This document shows, piece after piece, positions 56,772-64,000 of a stretch of 64,000 nucleotides of DNA; position 1 is the first letter of the stretch; the number at the start of each line of letters is the position of its first letter. A program made the position numbers and the translations under genes. Under the pieces are notes generated by a model that ran no database searches, was not told the DNA's origin, and was given only the letters and a program-made list of their open reading frames with translations. Source of the stretch: Cellulosimicrobium cellulans (GTDB taxonomy: Bacteria; Actinomycetota; Actinomycetes; Actinomycetales; Cellulomonadaceae); contig NZ_JAMXST010000007.1 of the NCBI RefSeq assembly GCF_024124905.1, forward strand, positions 62,001 to 126,000, written 5' to 3'.

Positions 56772-57833
56772 TCACTGCTTCCCGGTCTCGGCCTGGATCT
56801 TCGTCACGAGGCCCTCGTCGCCGAAGAACTTGTCGTTCGTGGCCGACCACCCGCCGAAGTCGTCGGCGATGGTGAGGAGCGTCGGGACGGCCGGGAACGG
56901 GTCGCTCGGGTCGTTCGCGCCCTCGACCTCGAAGTCGACGTCGTCGCCGGTCAGGGGCCGGAAGCCCACGTGCGCGAACGCCTCCTGGCCCTCGGGCGTG
57001 AGGACGAAGTCGAGGTAGCTCTGCGCCTTGGGGTCGGCGTCGACCGTCACCGCGGCCGGGTTCTCGATGAGGAGCGTCTGGTCGGGGACCACGTAGTCGA
57101 ACGTCTCGCCGTTCTGCCGCGCGAGGATCGCCTCGTTCTCGTAGGAGAGGAGGACGTCGCCGGTCCCGGACGTGAAGGCGGTCGTCGCGTCGCGGCCGCT
57201 CCCCGGGAGCGCGACGGCGTTGGTGAAGAACTTCCGCAGGTACTCCGTCGCGTCCTCCTCGGAGCCGCCGTTCGCGATGACGCTGCCCCAGCCGGCAAGG
57301 ATGTTCCAGCGCGCCGAGCCCGACGATCCGGGGTTCGGGGTCACGATCTCGACGCCGGGCTGGACGATGTCCTCCCAGCTCTGGATGTTCTTCGGGTTGC
57401 CCTCGCGGACCACGAGCACGACGACCGACTGGCTGACGATGCCCTTGTTCTCGCCCGCGTTCCAGTCGTCCGCCACGAGGCCCGCGTCGACGAGGCGCGT
57501 CACGTCGCCCTCGAGCGAGAAGTGCACGTAGTCGGCCTTCAGCCCGTCGGCGACGGCGCGGCTCTGGTCGCCGGAGGCGCCGTACGACGTCTCCCACGTG
57601 ACGCCCTGGCCGTCCTCGGTCTGGCCCCACAGCTCCTGCGCGGCGTCGTTGCCCGCCTTCGGGACGGCGAATCCGACGAGGGAGAGCGTCGTGGGCTCGA
57701 CGTCGGAGCTCCCGTCGCCGCTCGCGTCGCCGCCGCCCGACCCGTCGACGGCGGTCGGCGCGCAGGCGGTGAGGACCAGGGCGGTGGCTGCCGCGGCAGC
57801 CGCGAGGGTGATCGTCGTCCGGAGGCGTCGCAT
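56772..57833 (-). CDS. sbp: Sulfate-binding lipoprotein
   Basis: A 353-residue sulfate/thiosulfate-binding protein. Lipobox 'LVLTAC' gives a lipidated Cys near residue 24. 'LSLVGFAVPKAGNDAAQELWGQTEDGQGVTWETSYGASGDQSRAV' and 'WNAGENKGIVSQSVVVLVVREGNPKNIQSWEDIVQPGVEIVTPNPGSSGSARWNIL' match Sbp/CysP, including the sulfate-contacting Gly-Ser-Ser/Ala region. Ribosome site AAGGAC. The long upstream leader holds a 12-bp tandem repeat and a perfect dyad operator but no SAM riboswitch. First gene of the sbp-cysT-cysW-cysA operon. Confidence 0.95.
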   Translation of the reverse strand: MRRLRTTITLAAAAAATALVLTACAPTAVDGSGGGDASGDGSSDVEPTTLSLVGFAVPKAGNDAAQELWGQTEDGQGVTWETSYGASGDQSRAVADGLKADYVHFSLEGDVTRLVDAGLVADDWNAGENKGIVSQSVVVLVVREGNPKNIQSWEDIVQPGVEIVTPNPGSSGSARWNILAGWGSVIANGGSEEDATEYLRKFFTNAVALPGSGRDATTAFTSGTGDVLLSYENEAILARQNGETFDYVVPDQTLLIENPAAVTVDADPKAQSYLDFVLTPEGQEAFAHVGFRPLTGDDVDFEVEGANDPSDPFPAVPTLLTIADDFGGWSATNDKFFGDEGLVTKIQAETGKQ

Positions 57834-57876
57834 GGTGTCGTCCTTCGTCGGGGTCCCGGGGAGACCGGGAGCGGGT

Positions 57877-57924
57877 GGTCGAGCAGGAGGTCGAGCAGGA
57901 GGTCGAGCGGGTGGTCGATCAGGT
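57877..57924. repeat. 4 x 12-bp tandem repeat in the sbp leader
   Basis: Four consecutive 12-bp units of GGTCGAGCAGGA with small variations (57877-57888, 57889-57900, 57901-57912, 57913-57924), 44 bp before the sbp ATG and inside its probable 5' leader. The first two units are identical. Copy number could vary between strains and alter the leader. The remaining gap up to purF (to 58155) holds the dyad operator and the likely purF promoter. Confidence 0.75.
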
Positions 57925-57957
57925 GACCGAGCGGCACGGCCGGCACGGCCGGTGTGA

Positions 57958-57980
57958 TACTCGACTGCCGCGGTCGAGTA
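57958..57980. promoter_or_regulatory. Perfect dyad operator of the sulfate operon, copy C
   Basis: TACTCGAC-N7-GTCGAGTA, a perfect palindrome with 8-bp arms. An extra GTCGAG half-site follows at 57982-57987. It lies about 125 bp before sbp and about 175 bp before purF. Sites of the same design precede sulfur units 1 and 2, which links the three as one regulon. Confidence 0.65.
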
Positions 57981-58155
57981 AGTCGAGATTCAAGCGCGCC
58001 GTTCCCACGCAGCGAAACCCCTGCCCGACAGGTGGGACGACGTAACGCCACCGTGAACGACGGTCCGTGCGTCGCCGCGCGGCCTGCGCCGCCCAGGTCG
58101 TCCGCATGACCTCGCGCTTCGGTCCCGACGCGCCTGCTGTGGGACACTGAGGTAC

Positions 58156-59703
58156 GTGGCCCCCCGCGGAGATGGACTTCTCAACCACGACCTCATGCCC
58201 GGCGAGAAAGGCCCCCAGGACGCCTGCGGCGTCTTCGGTGTCTGGGCGCCCGGCGAAGAGGTCGCCAAGCTCGCCTACTTCGGGCTGTACGCGCTGCAGC
58301 ACCGAGGCCAGGAGTCGGCCGGCATCGCCACCAGCAACGGTGAGCAGATCCTGGTCTACAAGGACATGGGACTCGTCTCCCAGGTGTTCGACGAGACGGC
58401 CCTCAACGCCCTGACGGGGCACATCGCCGTCGGGCACTGCCGGTACTCGACCACCGGTGGCGTGACGTGGGAGAACGCCCAGCCGACGCTCGGCGCCACC
58501 GCGTCCGGGACCGTCGCGCTCGGGCACAACGGCAACCTCACCAACTCGGCCGAGCTCGTCAACCTCGTCGCGGAGCGCTACGGCAGCCAGCGCCGCGGCG
58601 AGCTCGCGCGCGGCAACACCACGGACACCGCGCTCGTCACCGCGCTCCTCGCCGGGGACGCCGACCACACGCTCGAGGCCACGGCGCTCGAGGTGCTCCC
58701 GCGGCTGCGCGGTGCGTTCTCGCTCGTCTTCATGGACGAGCGCACCCTCTACGCCGCGCGCGACCCGCAGGGCGTGCGCCCGCTCGTCCTCGGCCGTCTC
58801 GAGCGGGGCTGGGTCGTCGCGAGCGAGACGCCGGCGCTCGACATCGTCGGCGCGTCGTTCGTGCGCGAGGTCGAGCCGGGCGAGCTCATCGCGATCGACG
58901 CGGACGGCTTGCGCTCGCAGCGCTTCGCGCCGGCCGAGCGTGCGGGCTGCGTCTTCGAGTACGTCTACCTCGCGCGCCCGGACACCTCGATCAACGGCCG
59001 CTCGGTGCACGCCGCCCGCGTCGAGATGGGCCGCCAGCTCGCGCGCGAGCACTCCGTCGAGGCCGACCTCGTCATCCCGGTCCCCGAGTCCGGCACGCCC
59101 GCGGCGGTCGGCTACGCCGCCGAGTCCGGCATCCCGTTCGGCCAGGGCCTGACCAAGAACGCCTACGTGGGACGCACGTTCATCCAGCCGTCCGACACGC
59201 TGCGCCAGCTCGGCATCCGGCTCAAGCTCAACCCGCTGCGCGACGTCATCCGGGGCAAGCGCCTCGTCGTCGTCGACGACTCGATCGTGCGCGGCAACAC
59301 GCAGCGCGCGCTCATCCGCATGCTGCGCGAGGCCGGCGCGGCCGAGGTGCACGTGCGCATCAGCTCCCCGCCCGTGAAGTGGCCGTGCTTCTACGGCATC
59401 GACTTCGCGTCCCGCGCCGAGCTCATCGCGAACGGCCTCTCGCCGGACGAGATCGGGCAGTCGCTCGGCGCCGACAGCCTGGGCTACATCTCGACCGAGG
59501 GGATGATCGCGGCGACCGAGCAGCCGTCGTCGCAGCTCTGCACGGCGTGCTTCACGGGGAAGTACCCCATCGAGCTGCCGCCGGACGACCAGCTCGGCAA
59601 GCACCTTCTCGAGCAGGCCGAGCTCCCGCTCGGCGCGCCCGAGGACGGGCTGCGCAGCCTGTCGGTGACCGCCGGCGGTGCCGGCGCGCTGCAGCACCCG
59701 TGA
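58156..59703 (+). CDS. purF: Amidophosphoribosyltransferase
   Basis: A 515-residue enzyme that makes phosphoribosylamine from PRPP and glutamine, the first step of purine synthesis. 'GPQDACGVFGVWAPGEEVAKLAYFGLYALQHRGQESAGIA' places the N-terminal nucleophile at Cys24 after a 23-residue propeptide that must be removed. The PRPP loop is 'RLVVVDDSIVRGNTQRAL', and the Cys residues near the C-terminus ('SSQLCTACFTGKYPIEL') fit the Fe-S type. The GTG start is seven bases after GACACT, again suggesting a leaderless message. Followed by purM. Confidence 0.96.
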   Translation: MAPRGDGLLNHDLMPGEKGPQDACGVFGVWAPGEEVAKLAYFGLYALQHRGQESAGIATSNGEQILVYKDMGLVSQVFDETALNALTGHIAVGHCRYSTTGGVTWENAQPTLGATASGTVALGHNGNLTNSAELVNLVAERYGSQRRGELARGNTTDTALVTALLAGDADHTLEATALEVLPRLRGAFSLVFMDERTLYAARDPQGVRPLVLGRLERGWVVASETPALDIVGASFVREVEPGELIAIDADGLRSQRFAPAERAGCVFEYVYLARPDTSINGRSVHAARVEMGRQLAREHSVEADLVIPVPESGTPAAVGYAAESGIPFGQGLTKNAYVGRTFIQPSDTLRQLGIRLKLNPLRDVIRGKRLVVVDDSIVRGNTQRALIRMLREAGAAEVHVRISSPPVKWPCFYGIDFASRAELIANGLSPDEIGQSLGADSLGYISTEGMIAATEQPSSQLCTACFTGKYPIELPPDDQLGKHLLEQAELPLGAPEDGLRSLSVTAGGAGALQHP

Positions 59704-59785
59704 GACCACCCCTGCGCCCGAACCCGAGACCCCAGCACCCGCACCACCGGCGCGTGCGCCGCACGACCTCCTTGGAGCCGACACC

Positions 59786-60919
59786 GTGACTGCCGACTCG
59801 CCCCAGACGGGCCTCACCTACGCCGCCGCGGGCGTCGACACCGAGGCCGGTGACAAGGCCGTCGAGCTCATGAAGGACGCGGTGCGCCGGACCCACGGGC
59901 CGCAGGTCCTCGGCGGCGTGGGCGGCTTCGCGGGGCTCTACGACTTCTCCGAGGTCGCGACGTACCGCCGCCCTCTGCTCGCGACGTCGACCGACGGCGT
60001 GGGCACCAAGGTCGCGATCGCCCAGGCGCTCGACGTCCACGACACGATCGGGTTCGACCTCGTCGGCATGGTCGTGGACGACATCGTCGTGGTCGGCGCC
60101 AAGCCGCTGTTCATGACGGACTACATCGCGTGCGGCAAGGTCGTGCCCGAGCGCATCGCGGGCATCGTCCGCGGCATCGCGGCGGCCTGCGAGGTCGCGG
60201 GCACCGCGCTCGTGGGCGGCGAGACCGCCGAGCACCCGGGTCTTCTCGGCGCGGACGAGTACGACGTCGCCGGCGCGGCGACGGGCGTCGTCGAGGCCGA
60301 CCGGCTGCTCGGCCCCGAGCGGGTGCGCGAGGGCGACGTGCTCGTCGCCATGGCCTCGTCGGGCCTGCACTCGAACGGCTACTCGCTCGTGCGTGCCGTG
60401 CTCAAGCACGCGGGCTGGGGCCTCGAGCGGCACGTCGACGAGCTCGGGCGCACGGTCGGCGAGGAGCTCCTGGAGCCGACGCGCGTCTACGCGAGCGACT
60501 GCCTCGCGCTGGCCGCCGACGACGCCGCGCAGGTCCACGCGTTCACGCACGTCACGGGCGGCGGGCTCGCCGCGAACCTCGCGCGCGTCCTGCCCGCCGG
60601 GCTCGTCGGGGTCGTGGACCGCGCGAGCTGGGACGTCCCGCCGGTCTTCCGGCTCGTGCGCGAGCTGGGCGGCGTCCCGCGCGGCGATCTCGAGAACACG
60701 CTCAACCTCGGCGTCGGCATGGTCGCGGTGGTCGGCGCGGACGGCGTCGATGCCGCGCTCGCTCGCTGCGCCGCGCTCGGCGTCCCCGCGTGGGTGCTCG
60801 GCTCGGTCGAGGCCTTCGACCCGGCGGCGGCCCGGGACGTCGCGGACGGCGACCTCGTCGCGGGTACCAAGGGCGTCCAGGCGGGCGCCGTGCGGCTCGT
60901 CGGCGACTACCGCGCCTGA
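59786..60919 (+). CDS. purM: Phosphoribosylformylglycinamidine cyclo-ligase
   Basis: A 377-residue AIR synthetase of purine synthesis. 'LTYAAAGVDTEAGDKAVELMKDAVRRTHGPQVLGGVGGFAGLYDF', 'LLATSTDGVGTKVAIAQALDVHDTIGFDLVGMVVDDIVVVGAKPLFMTDYIACG' and 'LVGGETAEHPGLL' are hallmarks of the ATP- and substrate-binding fold. GTG start with ribosome site GGAG eight bases away. 82 bp after purF; typical actinobacterial order. Confidence 0.96.
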   Translation: MTADSPQTGLTYAAAGVDTEAGDKAVELMKDAVRRTHGPQVLGGVGGFAGLYDFSEVATYRRPLLATSTDGVGTKVAIAQALDVHDTIGFDLVGMVVDDIVVVGAKPLFMTDYIACGKVVPERIAGIVRGIAAACEVAGTALVGGETAEHPGLLGADEYDVAGAATGVVEADRLLGPERVREGDVLVAMASSGLHSNGYSLVRAVLKHAGWGLERHVDELGRTVGEELLEPTRVYASDCLALAADDAAQVHAFTHVTGGGLAANLARVLPAGLVGVVDRASWDVPPVFRLVRELGGVPRGDLENTLNLGVGMVAVVGADGVDAALARCAALGVPAWVLGSVEAFDPAAARDVADGDLVAGTKGVQAGAVRLVGDYRA

Positions 60920-61113
60920 CCGACGGTGCCCCGGGCGGGTGGGCTCCTGCCGATCCGCTCGGGGGAGGCCGCTCTCGCGGCGGGCACGACGACGTCAGGG
61001 TGCGGCGGCGGTCATGGGTGCCGAGGCCTCGGGGCCAACGGGGCCCGGCGGAGGCCTCGGGCGAACGAGGCGCGGTGGGCCGGTGCGCCAGGGTGCACAG
61101 ATCACGAACGACC

Positions 61114-61147
61114 GCGCCGTCGCCTACCGGGGGGCAGGCGACGGCGC
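61114..61147 (+). terminator. Hairpin terminator after purM
   Basis: GCGCCGTCGCCT (61114-61125), 10-nt loop, AGGCGACGGCGC (61136-61147): a perfect 12-bp stem about 195 bp after the purM stop. No U-tract. Between purM and this hairpin nothing else was recognised. Confidence 0.55.
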
Positions 61148-61205
61148 AGTCGAGGTCGAGACGCTTCCGCGGAAGACCGCGGCGATCAAAGGAGGTCGAC
61201 GACCG

Positions 61206-61415
61206 TCAGCGGTCGTCGGACCAGTCGTTGTAGCGCTGGTCGTAGCGCTCGAGGTCGTCCGACGACTCGGCGCCGAAGCGCGAGTCCGTCACGACATCCG
61301 TGTGGCTGTGACCGGTGAGCTCTTGCTCGAGCGCACTGTAGTTCGTCTCGGGGCTGTAGTACTTCAGCGCGCGAGCGACCTTGGTCTGCTTTGCCTTCTG
61401 ACGGCCGCGGCCCAT
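61206..61415 (-). CDS. DUF3073 protein
   Basis: A 69-residue basic-then-acidic protein starting 'MGRGRQKAKQTKVARALKYYSP' and continuing 'ALEQELTGHSHTD' to a 'YNDWSDDR' end, the classic DUF3073 layout. It is conserved in actinobacteria between purM and bldC; function unknown. Ribosome site GGAG. A hairpin GACGACCG/CGGTCGTC spans its stop codon and may act as its terminator. Confidence 0.92.
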   Translation of the reverse strand: MGRGRQKAKQTKVARALKYYSPETNYSALEQELTGHSHTDVVTDSRFGAESSDDLERYDQRYNDWSDDR

Positions 61416-61812
61416 GGCTCCGACCCCCTCAACGTAGAAGCGGGGCGGCTACGTGCTCAGACGTGCGGCCCCGGGGTGTAGTTTCGTCTGTTCAGGGTCC
61501 AACGGTACATGCTCGGGGCCTATTCCATCCACTCAGAAGGCCGTGACGGACCGCGGACGTGCCTACCGTCACACACTCTCCACGAGCGGGGGAGCGGGCC
61601 CGCCTCAGGCGAGGCCGGGCAGGGCACGGGGAGCACGCCCCGTAAGCCGCACGAGCGCCTATCCGGCCGATACGACCATAGGCGGCCTAATTCACCCGTC
61701 CGTCAAGTCGCCCGAAATCCGCATGCTGCGACAATGGAGAGTACTGGCGTCGTGCTGTCGTCGTGATCCGGGGTATCTGCCGGACCAGCGCGTACCAGGA
61801 GGAGGTGTCGTG
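61416..61812. other. Intergenic region between DUF3073 and bldC
   Basis: About 400 bp between divergent genes. On the minus strand TTGGAC, 16 bp, TACACC (about 61500-61473) is a possible DUF3073 promoter. No convincing -35/-10 pair was fixed for bldC. No ORF with homology and no known RNA motif was seen. Confidence 0.5.
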
Positions 61813-62025
61813 ATGTCCATGCACGGAGAGTCCGAGGTTCTGCTCACGCCCGCCGAGGTCGCCAGCCTGTTCCGCGTCGATCCCAAGACGGTCACCCGGT
61901 GGGCGAAGGCGGGCAAGCTCTCGTCGATCCGCACGCTCGGGGGGCACCGCCGCTACCGCGAGTCCGAGGTCCGGGCGCTGCTCGGCGCCGCCAGCGAGCC
62001 CGCGGAGGGCACCGACAAGTCCTGA
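61813..62025 (+). CDS. bldC: BldC-family transcriptional regulator
   Basis: A 70-residue MerR-like winged helix-turn-helix protein: 'EVLLTPAEVASLFRVDPKTVTRWAKAGKLSSIRTLGGHRRYRESEVRALL' is nearly the canonical BldC sequence. In Streptomyces BldC binds DNA cooperatively and controls developmental timing; in non-sporulating Micrococcales the role is less clear. Ribosome site GGAGG. A second ATG two codons later is a possible alternative start. Confidence 0.95.
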   Translation: MSMHGESEVLLTPAEVASLFRVDPKTVTRWAKAGKLSSIRTLGGHRRYRESEVRALLGAASEPAEGTDKS

Positions 62026-62078
62026 GCCGACCGCGCGCCGCGCCGCCGGCACGGTCGGCGCGTCGGATCGGCAGGCAG

Positions 62079-62110
62079 AAAAAACGCCCCGGCGAGAACG
62101 CGCCGGGGCG
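62079..62110 (-). terminator. Intrinsic terminator between bldC and DUF3618 operon
   Basis: CGCCCCGGCG (62085-62094) and CGCCGGGGCG (62101-62110) form a perfect 10-bp stem. On the minus strand it is followed by six Ts (62084-62079), a textbook terminator for the DUF3618 transcript; the stem can also stop bldC reading. Confidence 0.85.
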
Positions 62111-62125
62111 AGCGCTCGTCGGAGA

Positions 62126-62434
62126 CTACGAGCGCCGGCGCAGGATCGCCGCCGTGACGAGCGCGACGCCGGCCACCACGGCACCCAGCAGCAGCTTGAC
62201 GTTGCGCGACCGGTCGGGGTCCTCCTCCGGCAACCCGCCACCGGTCAGGAACGCGCCCGTGTCCGAGGCCGCCTGCTTCGCCTGCTGCGCCGCGGCCTTC
62301 GCCTGGACGCGCGGGTCCAGGCGGGTCGTGAGCTCGTCGATCGTCCCCGCGAGCTCGGCGCGCGTGCGCGCGATCTCGTCCTCGAGCTGGGACTGGGACA
62401 GCGGGGGCACCGGGGCCCCGTCGGTTCCGCTCAC
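62126..62434 (-). CDS. DUF3618 membrane protein
   Basis: A 102-residue protein: 'LSQSQLEDEIARTRAELAGTIDELTTRLDPRVQA' is the DUF3618 motif, followed by an Ala/Gln-rich helix and a C-terminal membrane segment 'NVKLLLGAVVAGVALVTAAIL'. GTG start overlapping the stop of the upstream holin-like gene. Often paired with the same partner in actinobacteria; thought to be an envelope protein, function unknown. Confidence 0.9.
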   Translation of the reverse strand: MSGTDGAPVPPLSQSQLEDEIARTRAELAGTIDELTTRLDPRVQAKAAAQQAKQAASDTGAFLTGGGLPEEDPDRSRNVKLLLGAVVAGVALVTAAILRRRS

Positions 62435-62853
62435 GGGCGCAGTCCTTCCTTGATCGTCGCGACGTCTTCCTTGATGCTGTCGACCGCCCCGGTCGGGGTC
62501 GGCGGGACGCCGCGCTGGAGCTGCTTGACGCCGACGAACGCGAGCGTACCGGCGACGAGCACGAGGGCCAGGCCGACGATCAGCGCGGCGAGCCACAGCG
62601 GCATCACGGTCGCGAGCCCCTCCATGGCGGAGTGGAAGAGGAAGCCCAGCCCGTAGAGGACGAGCACCCCGCCCACGACGAGCAGGCCGATGCCGATGCC
62701 GGCGTGCTTGGCCTTCGTCGTGAGCTCGGCCTTCGCGAGCGCGATCTCGGACCGGACGAGGCGGGTCGCCTGCTCGGACAGCCGCTCGACGAGCTGCCCG
62801 ACCGTCGGCTTCTGCTCCTCGGGCGGGATGCGCCCGTCGATCCAGTCGCTCAT
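62431..62853 (-). CDS. Holin-X-like (phage holin family) membrane protein
   Basis: A 140-residue protein with an amphipathic N-terminal helix ('TVGQLVERLSEQATRLVRSEIALAKAEL') and two membrane helices ('HAGIGIGLLVVGGVLVLYGLGFLF', 'LWLAALIVGLALVLVAGTLAFVGV'), matching the actinobacterial Holin-X/phage-holin-3-6 family. Despite the name it is a chromosomal envelope protein here, coupled to DUF3618; no phage genes are nearby. Ribosome site GGAGAG. Confidence 0.9.
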   Translation of the reverse strand: MSDWIDGRIPPEEQKPTVGQLVERLSEQATRLVRSEIALAKAELTTKAKHAGIGIGLLVVGGVLVLYGLGFLFHSAMEGLATVMPLWLAALIVGLALVLVAGTLAFVGVKQLQRGVPPTPTGAVDSIKEDVATIKEGLRP

Positions 62854-62975
62854 CTCTCCGCCTTTCCGCAGGTGACCCCACCACTCAACCGGCACCCGGG
62901 GCGGTGCGCAACTCCCCGCGGGCCTGGGAGGCGCCGGAGAGGGAGGGCCGGGCGGCACCGCCGCCGCGACGAGAA

Positions 62976-63006
62976 AGACCCCCGCCTGGATCCCGGGCGG
63001 GGGTCT
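62976..63006 (-). terminator. Terminator after tRNA-Phe
   Basis: On the minus strand an 11-bp perfect stem (63006-62996 with 62986-62976) begins seven bases after the tRNA-Phe 3' end and is followed by TTTCTCGT. Confidence 0.8.
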
Positions 63007-63012
63007 CTTCGG

Positions 63013-63085
63013 TGGCTCCGACCGGCGTCGATCCGGTGACCTTTCGATTTTCAGTCGAACGCTCTACCAACTGAGCTACAGAGCC
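63013..63085 (-). tRNA. tRNA-Phe (GAA)
   Basis: Minus-strand cloverleaf of 73 nt: acceptor GGCTCTG pairing with CGGAGCC, D-arm GCTCAGTTGGTAGAGC, anticodon arm with loop CTGAAAA (anticodon GAA), T-arm with GATCGACGCC and discriminator A. CCA is not encoded. Confidence 0.96.
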
Positions 63086-63091
63086 ATGGGG

Positions 63092-63127
63092 GAAGAGCCC
63101 GGCCGGCCGATGCCGACCGGGCTCTTC
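63092..63127 (-). terminator. Hairpin between tRNA-Asp and tRNA-Phe
   Basis: 16-bp stem (63092-63107 with 63112-63127, one G-U pair, 4-nt loop) nine bases after the tRNA-Asp 3' end. It probably terminates the tRNA-Asp transcript or is a processing signal. Confidence 0.7.
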
Positions 63128-63135
63128 GCCTCACG

Positions 63136-63209
63136 CGACCCTGACGGGACTTGAACCCGCGACCTCCGCCGTGACAGGGCGGCGCGCTAACCAACTGCGC
63201 TACAGGGCC
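63136..63209 (-). tRNA. tRNA-Asp (GTC)
   Basis: Minus-strand cloverleaf of 74 nt: acceptor GGCCCTG with CAGGGTC, D-arm GCGCAGTTGGTTAGCGC, anticodon loop CTGTCAC (GTC), T-arm GCGGGTTCAAGTCCCGT, discriminator G as usual for tRNA-Asp. CCA not encoded. Confidence 0.96.
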
Positions 63210-63372
63210 TTGCTGTTCTTCGCGAGACACACCTTAACACCAGGGGACCCGGTGGTTTTCACCAGTGAACCTGGTGGTGTGGTGGCCCGCTTTCGAACCG
63301 AGAGGATCGTACCGTACCGATGAGCCGATCCGTAAATCCGCTGGTGGCCACCGGTCCCGGCGCGATCTCGCG

Positions 63373-63445
63373 TACCCCCAACGGGATTCGAACCCGTGCT
63401 ACCGCCGTGAAAGGGCGGGGTCCTAGGCCGCTAGACGATGGGGGC
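63373..63445 (-). tRNA. tRNA-Glu (TTC)
   Basis: Minus-strand cloverleaf of 73 nt: acceptor GCCCCCA with TGGGGGT, D-arm GTCTAGCGGCCTAGGAC, anticodon loop CTTTCAC (TTC), T-arm CACGGGTTCGAATCCCGTT. CCA not encoded. Confidence 0.96.
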
Positions 63446-63541
63446 TCAGGAACGTGCGCCAGTGTACAGCGGCGGGACCGTGACCTCCTGGTCGGGTCGT
63501 GGTCGACCCGTGGTCGCCTCCTCGGCCGGGCCTGCCCGCGG

Positions 63542-63580
63542 ACGGTGCCGCGGGACGGTGCAGCGGGACGGTGCAGCGGG
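63542..63580. repeat. 3 x 13-bp tandem repeat
   Basis: Three adjacent 13-bp units ACGGTGCMGCGGG (63542-63554, 63555-63567, 63568-63580), with one base difference in the first. They lie between the tRNA-Glu gene and the metallopeptidase gene, upstream of the latter's likely promoter. Confidence 0.75.
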
Positions 63581-63622
63581 ACGACGCCACGGGCGGTGCC
63601 CGCGACGGGGGAGGATGGTCGC

Positions 63623-63976
63623 GTGGTGGAGATGACGCGGGCCGAGTTCGAGGACGCCGTGCGCGACGGGCTGGACCTCGTCCCCGAGGACCTCGCGGCG
63701 CAGATGGACAACGTGGTGGTGCTCGTCGAGGACGACGCGCCCGCCGACGACCCCGACCTCCTCGGGCTCTACGAGGGCGTCCCCCTCACCGAGCGGGACC
63801 ACATGTGGGCGGCGGGGGCGCTGCCCGACCGCATCACGATCTTCCGCAACCCCACCCTCGCGATCTGCGAGACGCGCGAGGACGTGGTGGAGGAGGTCGC
63901 GGTGACGGTCGTCCACGAGATCGCGCACCACTTCGGCATCGACGACGACCGCCTGCACGAGCTCGGCTGGGACTGA
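63623..63976 (+). CDS. Small zincin-like metallopeptidase-family protein
   Basis: A 117-residue protein of the zincin_1 family. 'MTRAEFEDAVRDGLDLVPEDLAAQMDNVVVLVED' opens it; 'LLGLYEGVPLTERD' and 'PDRITIFRNPTLAICE' are conserved; the zinc motif is 'TVVHEIAHHFGIDDDRLHELGW' (H-E-x-x-H plus a downstream Glu/Asp). The GTG at 63623 is proposed because a GAGGAT box lies six bases upstream (leaderless style) and homologues begin V-V-E-M; an ATG three codons later is the alternative. Substrate unknown. Confidence 0.85.
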   Translation: MVEMTRAEFEDAVRDGLDLVPEDLAAQMDNVVVLVEDDAPADDPDLLGLYEGVPLTERDHMWAAGALPDRITIFRNPTLAICETREDVVEEVAVTVVHEIAHHFGIDDDRLHELGWD

Positions 63977-64000
63977 GGTCGCACAGCGCGGGGGCGCCGA

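Noticed and set aside
57941-57990. Possible Cys-containing leader peptide (HRPCRPCRSVT) upstream of sbp
   Set aside because: The frame has only a TTG start lying upstream of the operator and no ribosome site, so it is unlikely to be transcribed or translated.
62431-62853. Holin-like gene as evidence of a prophage
   Set aside because: It belongs to a chromosomal actinobacterial family paired with DUF3618; no integrase, lysin or structural phage genes are near.
63013-63445. tRNA cluster as the attachment site of an integrated element
   Set aside because: No integrase and no duplicated tRNA 3' end was seen; flanking genes are ordinary housekeeping genes.

Overview
The window is very GC-rich, with GC-saturated third codon positions, many GTG starts and frequent leaderless promoters (a TAnnnT box 6-7 nt before a GTG start). 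Together with four actinobacterial SAM-IV-type riboswitches, a bldC gene, the purF-purM-DUF3073-bldC block and a sterol-carrier-family protein, this points to an actinobacterium of the order Micrococcales. A Cellulosimicrobium/Cellulomonas-like member of the Promicromonosporaceae or Cellulomonadaceae is my best guess; that is inference, since no rRNA is present.

Layout. 1-0.5 kb: a truncated TetR regulator. 0.6-36.1 kb: a large sulfur-scavenging region with four transcription units, each led by its own SAM-IV-like riboswitch. Unit 1 (1.1-14.9 kb) holds five luciferase-like FMN monooxygenases (LLM), DUF1684, a GNAT acetyltransferase, an amino-acid-type ABC transporter, a sarcosine-oxidase-like flavoenzyme, a nitroreductase and a rhodanese. 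Its leader also encodes a 43-residue peptide with four cysteines, two of them just before the stop. Unit 2 (15.3-23.8 kb) is a peptide-type ABC transporter with a fused double ATPase, an M20 peptidase and an MFS exporter. A Dps-like gene and an aldo-keto reductase/ssuD pair follow. Unit 3 (27.3-33.7 kb) is an unusual set: a siderophore/B12-type ABC transporter, an NtaA-type LLM, a class II aldolase and a PLP aminotransferase. Unit 4 (35-36 kb, minus strand) encodes two flavin reductases that can supply reduced FMN to the seven LLM enzymes.

36.5-46.8 kb: glutamate dehydrogenase, cutC, a second peptide/oligosaccharide-type ABC system, an RNB ribonuclease and a sterol-carrier protein. 47.1-51.9 kb: a large secreted nuclease/5'-nucleotidase. 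52-57.8 kb: two membrane proteins, then a sulfate ABC transporter operon (sbp-cysT-cysW-cysA, minus strand). 58-64 kb: housekeeping genes purF, purM, DUF3073, bldC, DUF3618, a holin-like protein, three tRNA genes (Phe, Asp, Glu) and a small zinc metallopeptidase.

How it fits together. Imported organosulfur compounds (S-substituted amino acids, peptides, sulfonates) would be acetylated, oxidised or cleaved by the FMN enzymes using FMNH2 from unit 4, while sbp/cysTWA brings in sulfate. Three levels of control are visible: a shared 23-bp dyad (TACTnGAC-N7-GTCnAnTA type) upstream of unit 1, unit 2 and the sulfate operon; SAM riboswitches on units 1-4; and a cysteine-codon leader peptide on unit 1. 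No rRNA, CRISPR array, insertion sequence or prophage was seen.
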